From JAAAOZ01 sp964496595 (GTDB taxonomy: Bacteria; Chloroflexota; Anaerolineae; B4-G1; SLSP01), in NCBI GenBank assembly GCA_964496595.1, contig CAZCAI010000062.1, forward strand, positions 1 through 25,913: DNA of 25,913 nt, in the 5' to 3' direction. Shown piece by piece: positions 7,812 through 14,257 of this stretch (position 1 is the stretch's first letter; the number at the start of each line of letters is the position of its first letter). The notes below the pieces were generated by a model, which made no database searches, was not told the DNA's origin, and worked only from the letters and a program-made list of their open reading frames with translations. Position numbers and translations under genes: made by a program.

Positions 7812-9959
7812 CTATGTATCCGCCTCCCACCACTCGCGTAATTCAGCGATAAATTGCTTTGAGGTTCCCCAGAAAACATTGATATTCACATCTTGAAAAT
7901 ACTGCTGGAGAAACTCTTGCACCGCCTCGACGTGATCCTCGCCGACGTCATCGACGTCCAATTGGACGGCGACGTGCTTGAAACTGCGTCGCCGGTCGAG
8001 GTTCTTGATCAGGCCATGCATCAGCACTTGAAACTCCCAATCGTAGAGGCTGTAACCGACAAAGAGCAGCAGGTTGCTGGCAAGCGCGCCTCGGATATAG
8101 TTGGGGATGCGATCCGTCTCAGCCGCCGTGTTGATGAGAAATTGCATCATGTCATTTTCCGTGATGACCGGTGAATCGGGGACTTCGTCGCTGCCCAAAA
8201 GATGATAGACCATCGGCGATTCAAGGCTCGGGACGTAATTGGGGTCATCCTCAAAACGCGAGGGAAGGTCATCCAGAGCGCTATGCCAGCGACACACCTC
8301 GCGAACCGGCGCTTTATCCCAATCCTTCAGCGCCGCCGCCATCAAGGGATCACAATTCGTCGTCATATACAGCGGCAACTCCAGGCTGGCGAGCACGGTG
8401 TGAAACTCGTTGGGATCATCGCCGGTGAGATTCTGCCAGCCAACCGCCTCGATCCGCTGCAAAAGCGTCTGCTGTTGGCTCCGGCTGCGCCGTCGTCGCC
8501 GGCTCCGTCGCCCGGACGATGGATCAGCTTCTTCTTCAGGCTCGGCCATCGCTTTCTCTTGCAATTCCTCCGGCAAGCGGGAGATAAATGCTTGCGTCAG
8601 CGTCTCGATATAGGCGTTCCGCGTTGAGGTGGCGCCCAAATTGCTGATGTTGGTGCGGTACTGCGCCACGCGCCCCAATGTAAGGTCCTCGAACGGATAA
8701 TCGGGCATCTTGGCGATCCAGGATGCAGCGACGTCAGAGGGCGTCGGCAACCATCGCCCATGAACCCGCGGGCCAATAAACGGAATACACCGCCCTTCCT
8801 CAATCGTCAGGATCAATTCTTCCCAAAACGTCTCCGGTTTCTCTCCCGGCGGCTTTCCGCGCGCATCGACCTCATCACCCCAAAGCTGGCCGGATTTGAG
8901 GCGCAAGAATATGACCGGGACGGCCACCGCGATGTCATTGGTCGCCAGCCGCTCCGAAAGCAGCACACTGCGCGCCTCATTGATCGCCCGATCCACAATG
9001 CCATGGGCCAAGAGATTATGATAGAAGGCCGAGGTGAGCTTCCGGGCCATCTGCATCTCCAGAAAATCCTGCATCGCCACAACCGCCGGCATGCCAATCT
9101 GTACCAGCTTCGGCCCCAGCCCCCGAAAGGCATCCCCCGTCGAACGCACCGCGCTCTGGCACGCGGCCAGAAAAATCAACTGAGGTCGTAGCTCTTGCCG
9201 GGCCAACATCTGGATCAGGGCATCGTCGGGGACGACGGCCGTATTCCCGGCTTCATCTTGCAGGTAGAGCGCGGCTTGCTGCCGACGGGCGCTGTAGGCG
9301 CCGTGGCCTAAGTAGTGCAAGATGTGATAGCCGCGTCGCAGTTCTGTCTCCAGGCGCGCGAGCGTGATAGGCGGCTCGAGGTAGGTCGCCTCCAGTTTCA
9401 TTTCCTCTGGCGCCTCATTCTCCTCGGGTTGACGCAAGCTATCTTCGAGAATTTCGCGCTCCAAGGCTACATCCAGGGGGGCCAACCGATACCTTTCCAG
9501 ATCATTGGGATTGGAGATCGCCACCAGGACGCGGATGGGACGCTCTTGGATCAGTCCGCCCCAGGGCATAGCGGCCGGGAGGTAGCGGGAGAAGGGCGTG
9601 AGCACATTTGCGGAAAGCATCTTGGCCCCATCGTGCAATAATTCCCAGGGGAGTGCGTGAAGTTCCGGGGCATGAACATCAATGTACAGGCGAACGCGCA
9701 ATTTTCCACTTGCATGGCCGCGCGCCTCCGCCCACGCCTCGCGCAGCTTGGGATCGGCGAAGAGCAACTCAAAGAGCTGTTGCCCGGCGACGACCGGATC
9801 GCCGCCGGGGGTCCAATCGGCCAGATCCAGGGGGACGTAGCCTCGGGGGAACTCCTGCTCGCTGCCCAGGGTGATTTCGACGGGGTAGCCCTGCTCGTGC
9901 GCCGGGAAGATGCGAATTTCTAGATCTACGAATGCTTCATCATGCGTTACATTGGCCAT
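7812..9959 (-). CDS. CHAT-SIR2 fusion protein
   Basis: Start chosen at the ATG at 9959 (MANVTHDEAF), preceded by AGGAG with a 6-base gap; an upstream in-frame codon at 9983 lacks this site. The 715 residues contain a CHAT (caspase-like) domain with His219 in HYLGHGAYS and Cys267 in IFLAACQSA, so its dyad is intact. A SIR2-like domain follows: entry motif IPFIGPRVHG (392-401), YMTTNCDP (531-538), histidine in VYHLLGS (His586) and LLFVGYSLYD. An Arg/Ser-rich stretch (about 483-495) interrupts the SIR2 part. SIR2-like domains in defence proteins often consume NAD+, and CHAT domains cleave proteins; whether either is active here is inference. First gene of the left operon, read from the promoter at 10076-10104. 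Confidence 0.9.
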   Translation of the reverse strand: MANVTHDEAFVDLEIRIFPAHEQGYPVEITLGSEQEFPRGYVPLDLADWTPGGDPVVAGQQLFELLFADPKLREAWAEARGHASGKLRVRLYIDVHAPELHALPWELLHDGAKMLSANVLTPFSRYLPAAMPWGGLIQERPIRVLVAISNPNDLERYRLAPLDVALEREILEDSLRQPEENEAPEEMKLEATYLEPPITLARLETELRRGYHILHYLGHGAYSARRQQAALYLQDEAGNTAVVPDDALIQMLARQELRPQLIFLAACQSAVRSTGDAFRGLGPKLVQIGMPAVVAMQDFLEMQMARKLTSAFYHNLLAHGIVDRAINEARSVLLSERLATNDIAVAVPVIFLRLKSGQLWGDEVDARGKPPGEKPETFWEELILTIEEGRCIPFIGPRVHGRWLPTPSDVAASWIAKMPDYPFEDLTLGRVAQYRTNISNLGATSTRNAYIETLTQAFISRLPEELQEKAMAEPEEEADPSSGRRSRRRRRSRSQQQTLLQRIEAVGWQNLTGDDPNEFHTVLASLELPLYMTTNCDPLMAAALKDWDKAPVREVCRWHSALDDLPSRFEDDPNYVPSLESPMVYHLLGSDEVPDSPVITENDMMQFLINTAAETDRIPNYIRGALASNLLLFVGYSLYDWEFQVLMHGLIKNLDRRRSFKHVAVQLDVDDVGEDHVEAVQEFLQQYFQDVNINVFWGTSKQFIAELREWWEADT

Positions 9960-10075
9960 ATTGATCTCCTGAAGAGGTAGCATCCAGTCCCCAAAGAGCG
10001 GGAGGCTGATTTTTCCGATGATGTCAGACCATTCGAATCGCCCTGAGACTTGGGGGCGGGGCGATCCTGAACATC

Positions 10076-10104
10076 AGTATAGCATGGCTTTGAGAGAGTT
10101 ACAA
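10076..10104 (-). promoter_or_regulatory. Sigma-70-like promoter of the CHAT-SIR2 operon (repeated box, copy 1)
   Basis: Minus strand TTGTAA at 10099-10104, 17-base spacer, TATACT at 10076-10081, with an A-rich AAAAATCA tract just upstream. About 115 bases upstream of the CHAT-SIR2 start. Almost the same box occurs at 25130-25158. Confidence 0.7.
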
Positions 10105-10139
10105 TGATTTTTCGGGGAAGTTTTACACAGGCGGCAGAG

Positions 10140-10192
10140 ATTAAAAGCAACGAGTCTCGCAGACATAGAGATGCCTACAAGACTCGTTTTAG
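10140..10192. terminator. Intrinsic terminator closing the eut operon, possibly bidirectional
   Basis: Arms 10149-10157 and 10180-10188 (AACGAGTCT/AGACTCGTT) pair perfectly. After one mismatch an inner stem of 8 bp (10159-10166 with 10171-10178, including two G-U pairs) closes a 4-base loop. A short T-run follows on each strand (minus 10143-10146; plus 10187-10190). It separates the end of the eut operon from the promoter of the left operon. Confidence 0.75.
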
Positions 10193-10324
10193 TTCTATGA
10201 ACAGACGCTCCCAGTTCCCGTTTCTGGGACGAGGGCTTACACCTACACGCAAGCGTAAACAGCTACAATTCTGGAACTTCCCGGCGCTTGCAGCTTTTGG
10301 AAAGGGTGTAGACTAGAGAGGAGA

Positions 10325-10624
10325 TCACCCTCGCAATTCACTCAAAACGCGGGCGATAATGGTGTCCAGGCCATCCGGGGCCTTCCCCAAGCGAGCGATA
10401 ACGGCCGCCCGGACCTGTTCTTGCACCTTGTCGGCGTTAGGCCCTGTCGCGGGCGAAGATTTCACAGGCTGCGCCTCGGAAGCGCCCGCCACGATCCGAA
10501 TGCCAGCCGCTCGAGCACGCTCTTTCGCCAGATCTGTGACCATCGTATCCGGCGCCAGCGCCAGTTCCTTCTTGCCCTGGGCCACATACTCGTTAATATC
10601 GCGTTCTGTCAAAAATTTTCTCAT
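10325..10624 (-). CDS. Small BMC-associated protein: EutQ-N-like module plus targeting-like helix, 99 aa
   Basis: The ATG at 10624 has AGGAGG 5 bases upstream; a GTG two codons earlier is too close to that site. Residues 1-45 (FLTERDINEYVAQGKKELAL, then MVTDLAKERARAAGIRIV) match the N-terminal module seen in EutQ of this operon and more loosely in EutT. After a Pro/Ser-rich linker it ends in an amphipathic helix, LDTIIARVLSEL, much like the C-terminal helix of the aldehyde dehydrogenase encoded upstream. Such helices usually target cargo to BMC shells. No enzymatic domain is visible, so it may be an adaptor or cargo linker; that is inference. Last gene of the eut operon. Confidence 0.75.
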   Translation of the reverse strand: MRKFLTERDINEYVAQGKKELALAPDTMVTDLAKERARAAGIRIVAGASEAQPVKSSPATGPNADKVQEQVRAAVIARLGKAPDGLDTIIARVLSELRG

Positions 10625-10657
10625 ACTCACCTCCTACTTGTCTCCGCGCACAGATAG

Positions 10658-11281
10658 CTACGGCTGCCCTTCTACCGCGTTCAACGCTGTGACAGCGGCA
10701 TCGCGCGCCGCAATGATCGTCGATTCCGTACCGGCCATCCACATCCGCCCAAAGCGCCCTACGGAGCTGACGTGCATCAGGCTGATGGCCGCGGCTTTTT
10801 CGGCCTCGTTGGCCGCCAGATTGATGTACGCCGCGGGCGCGCATTCCAATACCAGCATCGTCTGCCCCGGCACCAACATCATGCCGCGCGAGAAGCGGTT
10901 GAGCAGTTGCGCTTGATACGAGTTGACATTCGTGATCACCTGCAACGAAGCAATTTCCGGCTTCTTACGATCCGTCATGCTGAGATTCAACCGATCCAGC
11001 ACCATCTGCCCCGCCTGGATAACATCTTCCTGCGAGAGGGAGTGAATCTCGAACATACCGAATTCGCGCTCGACGATCTGGGCGCCCGGTTTGGCGTCGG
11101 TGGCCTTGACGGCAATATCCACCACACGGAAGACCCAGTTACCCGGCGCCATCTCCACATAGAGACTTGCCATCCCTTCCACCGGCAAATCGCCCTGGGT
11201 GACCGTGCCGACAAAAGCCGCGAACTGCGGTTGCATCCGATCTAAGTAACAGTAAGCACGTAGTTGAAATTCATCAGCCAT
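10658..11281 (-). CDS. Tandem BMC-domain shell protein (BMC-T), RMM-like
   Basis: A 207-residue protein with two BMC-fold halves; recognisable stretches are LRAYCYLDRMQPQFAAFVGT, ALNAVEG at the end, VPGQTMLVLECAPAAY and VGRFGRMWMAGTE. From memory it resembles the BMC-T shell protein of RMM-type (Mycobacterium/Rhodococcus aminoalcohol) compartments much more than EutL, which is encoded separately here. BMC-T proteins form pseudohexameric trimers in the shell facets and often have gated pores. Start ATG has AAGGGGA 4 bases upstream; the gene follows eutJ by 15 bases. The family is firm, the RMM affinity less so. Confidence 0.82.
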   Translation of the reverse strand: MADEFQLRAYCYLDRMQPQFAAFVGTVTQGDLPVEGMASLYVEMAPGNWVFRVVDIAVKATDAKPGAQIVEREFGMFEIHSLSQEDVIQAGQMVLDRLNLSMTDRKKPEIASLQVITNVNSYQAQLLNRFSRGMMLVPGQTMLVLECAPAAYINLAANEAEKAAAISLMHVSSVGRFGRMWMAGTESTIIAARDAAVTALNAVEGQP

Positions 11282-11296
11282 AGTATCCCCTTATCA

Positions 11297-12109
11297 TCAA
11301 TTGTGTTTCGCCACGCCCAGAGGGGTGACGAAGAGTGGATTCGTGGGCACGACCGCGCGCACGCCCGTAATGTCCGTAATAACCTCAGCGATGCCCTGGA
11401 AGGCACTGGTGCCGCCCACGAGGTAGAGCGTCTCCACCGGATGGTCGGCGATATGCCGGGAGATGATGGTCGCTACCTTCTCCATGACCGGCCGAATGAT
11501 GGGAAAGAGCCGCCCTTGCGCGGTGGGATCGGTCTTCAGGGCCTCGGCCTCCTCGAAGGAGATGTGATGGGCGCCGGCAAGTACCAGGGTGAAGTGTGTG
11601 CCGCCCGTGGCTTCATCGGCGGTGTAGATCACCTCGCCGTCTTTGATGATGGCGATGCCCGTCGTGCCGCCGCCGATGTCGACGACGGCACCATTTTCCA
11701 CTTCCAGGACGGCGTTGGCGGCGGTCGGCTCGTCCACCAAACCACTACATTCCAGCCCGGCGGATTCGAGCACATAGCGGGTGGCGCGCACTTCCGCCAA
11801 CGGCACACCCGGCGGATAGGTCGTCGCAGCGGAGGTCAAGTCAAAGCCCAGGCGATTCTCCACCTGTTGTTTGAGTTCGCGCAACAATTGGGTTGCGCCC
11901 ACAAAGTCGACCACCAGGCCATCGCGCACCACCTCTGCAAAGCGATAGGTCCCGATCAACGGTTGGTAATCTTCATCCAAAACGAAAAGCGTCGTATAGG
12001 CGGTCCCCAAATCCACGCCCACGTGAATCGGGCCGTGATATCCATTAATGGAGGGGTGCCGGAGCGCCTCGTCGGCAGCGGTCAAGTATGCAGAGAGATC
12101 AGGATTCAC
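11297..12109 (-). CDS. eutJ: EutJ, Hsp70/actin-fold ethanolamine-utilisation chaperone-like protein
   Basis: The start is a GTG at 12109 that overlaps the eutT stop (GTGA), with GGAAGG upstream; this gives 270 residues, close to the usual EutJ length of about 280. Actin-fold ATPase motifs are clear: phosphate 1 VGVDLGTAYTTLFVLD, phosphate 2 AVVDIGGGTTGIAII, and the adenosine-type motif LYLVGGTSAF. DEPTAANAVL is typical of Hsp70-like proteins. EutJ is found in most eut loci; its exact job, perhaps folding or assembly of the enzyme core, is not settled. Confidence 0.93.
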   Translation of the reverse strand: MNPDLSAYLTAADEALRHPSINGYHGPIHVGVDLGTAYTTLFVLDEDYQPLIGTYRFAEVVRDGLVVDFVGATQLLRELKQQVENRLGFDLTSAATTYPPGVPLAEVRATRYVLESAGLECSGLVDEPTAANAVLEVENGAVVDIGGGTTGIAIIKDGEVIYTADEATGGTHFTLVLAGAHHISFEEAEALKTDPTAQGRLFPIIRPVMEKVATIISRHIADHPVETLYLVGGTSAFQGIAEVITDITGVRAVVPTNPLFVTPLGVAKHN

Positions 12110-12879
12110 AGTCCCGCCTTCCAGAGTAATTCCAGATAGTAAACGGCGCTGCTCAAGCGATTGACCGCCTTGACCAACGTCGGATGGGTCACGCGATAGG
12201 TCGGCCCGGCAGCGAAAGCGTCGAGAGCGGTCAATTCCGCCTCGCGGGCCACGCTGCGCAGGTAGTTGAGCCACAGCAGCAGCGGCGGATCATCGGCGCC
12301 CGGCACGATGTGTGGCACGCCCAACGCCTCTTCGGGATGATGCGTCGCCTTGTGCAACGCCTCCTCATCCACACCCGCCAGCGTCAACGGGGCGACGGGG
12401 CGCTCGTTGTACTCGGCGCTCATAATCTCCCGGCAATAGGCCGCGATGGTATCCAGATGCCCGGCGATGTCCGGTCGCTCCGCCGCCCGCGCCTGCGCGC
12501 CGACGAGCAACACCAGCCCGTGCAAGGTATCCATGCGCCCCCGGAAGCGGATGCGCGGGATGTTTTTCGGCGCGAAGTGCTCGGCGTCTAGCTGGGTCAA
12601 GTGCTCCGGCTTGGATGTGACCGGCATGCCGCACGTGGTGCAGGTGGGCAGATCGCCTTCCCGTTGCACCGGGAACTCCGCAGCCTTATCCCACGCGGGA
12701 CGTTGGCCGTCGGCGGGCGCTGCCTGCGCCCCTTCACTGTAGACGATGTTCAATTGCCAATCTTTGATGAAGTCCTGGGCCGCCGGGGAAAAGCGCGTCC
12801 CCGGCGGCACGGTCAGCGTCGCCCCGAGCTGAGGATGGCGGAAGAGATCACGCAGTTCGCTCTCTGTCATGATCATCAT
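12106..12879 (-). CDS. eutT: EutT, cobalamin adenosyltransferase
   Basis: Makes adenosylcobalamin, the cofactor of ethanolamine ammonia-lyase, from cob(II/I)alamin and ATP. The C-terminal half carries the adenosyltransferase pattern HLTQLDAEHF, PRIRFRGRMDTLHGLVLL and ARAAERPDIAGHLD. A CTTCG motif (CxxC) matches the metal-binding cysteines of EutT. The N-terminal 45 residues (SELRDLF to NIVYSEG) are the small module shared with EutQ. Start is one of a cluster of ATGs (12879, 12876, 12870) just inside the end of eutQ; 12879 is used here and the ribosome site is weak, so coupling to eutQ is likely. 257 residues. Confidence 0.92.
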   Translation of the reverse strand: MMIMTESELRDLFRHPQLGATLTVPPGTRFSPAAQDFIKDWQLNIVYSEGAQAAPADGQRPAWDKAAEFPVQREGDLPTCTTCGMPVTSKPEHLTQLDAEHFAPKNIPRIRFRGRMDTLHGLVLLVGAQARAAERPDIAGHLDTIAAYCREIMSAEYNERPVAPLTLAGVDEEALHKATHHPEEALGVPHIVPGADDPPLLLWLNYLRSVAREAELTALDAFAAGPTYRVTHPTLVKAVNRLSSAVYYLELLWKAGL

Positions 12880-12883
12880 AGCA

Positions 12884-13549
12884 TCAACCGCCCCACTCCG
12901 CCGGGAAAGTAACATAGAAAAACTTAGTCCATTCAGGCGTCCCAAAGGTGATGCTGGTTCCCTTGGGGATATAGAGCACGTCCCCGGGGCGGCCAATCAC
13001 CGTCCCCTGGTCTGTCCCGATGTGCAATTCCCCTTCGATGATGTAGTCGATCTCGTCGTAATCCAACGTCCATGGGAAGCTGCCCTCGCGGAAGGACATC
13101 AAGCCGCCGGCGATGGGCGAGCCATGTGCGGCGGATACCACATCCAGCAGGCGAATGTCCATCTCCGGCCGGCCCACATCGAAGGGGAAAGGCTCCAACT
13201 TCAGTCCCCGCCCCAGCACGTGACGCACCGGGGTGACGGGGGCCGGGGTATGACACTTCGCCACCATAGCCGTGACGATATCTCGCACCCGCGCTTCTAA
13301 ATCCCCCCCCGGCAATGTGAGCGATGCCGAGGATGAGGATGTCGGGGCCGCCTCCGAGGAGGTCGGCGACGCATCCCCCGTCGATGACGAGACCGCGCCA
13401 TCGACTTCATAACCAATCTCTACGTCCAACTCTCGCGCCGTATCGCGGGCCAAGGGAGTGATGATGTCGCCTTTCGCTATCGTCACCTGCGACGTTCCCT
13501 CGTCCTTGAGGCGGCGTATGTCGGACGCAGTGAGCAATCTTTTTTTCAT
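12884..13549 (-). CDS. eutQ: EutQ, cupin-domain ethanolamine utilisation protein
   Basis: 221 residues. The N-terminal module (LLTASDIRRLKDEG, IITPLARDTARELDVEIGY) is followed by a Ser/Thr/Pro-rich linker (about 50-80), a short helix LEARVRDIVTAMV resembling a BMC targeting helix, and a C-terminal cupin (LDYDEIDYIIEGELHI, GRPGDVLYIPKGTSITF). EutQ of Salmonella has acetate kinase activity, so this protein may conserve ATP from acetyl-phosphate; no eutD is present in this window. ATG with AAAGGAG 7 bases upstream. Confidence 0.93.
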   Translation of the reverse strand: MKKRLLTASDIRRLKDEGTSQVTIAKGDIITPLARDTARELDVEIGYEVDGAVSSSTGDASPTSSEAAPTSSSSASLTLPGGDLEARVRDIVTAMVAKCHTPAPVTPVRHVLGRGLKLEPFPFDVGRPEMDIRLLDVVSAAHGSPIAGGLMSFREGSFPWTLDYDEIDYIIEGELHIGTDQGTVIGRPGDVLYIPKGTSITFGTPEWTKFFYVTFPAEWGG

Positions 13550-13623
13550 CGTGCGGCTCCTTTCGGTGCATCATCCCACAGGCCCAAGAGGGGCGGCGGG
13601 ACTAATGAACGCTACACCGCCGA

Positions 13624-13920
13624 TTATTCTTCTTCCGGCACGTTGGGGAGAATGAACTCCACATCGCCGTGGGGGCGCGGGATCACGTGGACGCTGACCA
13701 ATTCGCCGATCCGCTGCGCGGCGGCAGCGCCGGCATCGGTCGCGGCTTTGACCGCGCCCACATCGCCGCGCACCATCACGGTAACGTAGCCGCCGCCGAT
13801 GTACTCTTTGCCGATCAACTTGACATTTGCGGCCTTGACCATCGCATCGGCGGCCTCAATAGAGCCGACCAATCCTTTGGTCTCGATCATACCCAATGCA
13901 ATCAACTGTACGTTAGCCAT
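13624..13920 (-). CDS. BMC-H shell protein, short form from internal start (98 aa)
   Basis: Begins at the ATG at 13920 (MANVQLIALGMIETKG), exactly where canonical EutM/PduA-type shell proteins start, with AAAAAGGAG 6 bases upstream. It would make a plain hexameric shell subunit from the same reading frame as the long form. Differs from the EutM paralogue at only about a dozen positions. Production of both forms is predicted, not shown. Confidence 0.7.
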   Translation of the reverse strand: MANVQLIALGMIETKGLVGSIEAADAMVKAANVKLIGKEYIGGGYVTVMVRGDVGAVKAATDAGAAAAQRIGELVSVHVIPRPHGDVEFILPNVPEEE

Positions 13921-14253
13921 ATTCGACTCCTTTTTCTGTGGTTGTGATTTTTGCGGTGGTGGAGGAGGACTCGCCTCGACTTGCTCGACTGCTTCAACTT
14001 CTTCGTCCTCTTCACCCCCGGAAGCAACGGTCATTTCGCCGCCGACCTCTGATTCCATTTCTGTGTCAGGTTCCGATGCGGTCTCTGTCCCGGTTTCCGA
14101 CAACGCGAGTTGTTCCTCAGCTTCGGCGGACTTCTCTTCCTCTTCTGCCTGCGCTTGATGAGACGGCAAGTGACAATAATCTGAGCCTTCTACGGCGCGA
14201 TTACGACATCGCTCGCCGCTCTGGGTGATGGCCTTACACCGCCGTTCGCTCAT
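13624..14253 (-). CDS. BMC-H shell protein with N-terminal zinc-binding-like domain (long form, 209 aa)
   Basis: Three parts. Residues 1-32 form a small cysteine/histidine domain with Cys6, Cys16, Cys27 and His32 (CKAITQSGERC, DYCHLPSH), like the DUF5763-type zinc-binding motif. Residues 33-110 are a strongly acidic linker ending in a poly-proline stretch. Residues 111-209 are a BMC-H (PF00936) domain almost identical to the EutM-like protein encoded at 20641-20931. The long-form ATG is 4 bases after the aldehyde dehydrogenase stop with only a weak GAGAG site. A second, much stronger in-frame start lies at the BMC domain (see 13624-13920). The fused domain could tether a partner or nucleic acid to the shell; that is inference. 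Confidence 0.85.
   Translation of the reverse strand: MSERRCKAITQSGERCRNRAVEGSDYCHLPSHQAQAEEEEKSAEAEEQLALSETGTETASEPDTEMESEVGGEMTVASGGEEDEEVEAVEQVEASPPPPPQKSQPQKKESNMANVQLIALGMIETKGLVGSIEAADAMVKAANVKLIGKEYIGGGYVTVMVRGDVGAVKAATDAGAAAAQRIGELVSVHVIPRPHGDVEFILPNVPEEE
13927..13935 (-). promoter_or_regulatory. Internal ribosome binding site
   Basis: AAAAAGGAG within the long-form coding sequence, 6 bases before the in-frame ATG at 13920. It is clearly stronger than the site of the long form and decides the start of the short form. Confidence 0.75.
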
Positions 14254-14257
14254 GATC

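Larger units (their letters stand above)
9960..10324. other. Intergenic region between the eut operon and the CHAT-SIR2 operon
   Basis: No gene seen. It holds the promoter of the left operon (10076-10104), the eut operon terminator (10140-10192), and a smaller perfect hairpin with arms TCCCAG/CTGGGA at 10209-10229. A further 7-bp inverted pair (GCAAGCG/CGCTTGC) lies between the small eut gene and that hairpin. Confidence 0.7.
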
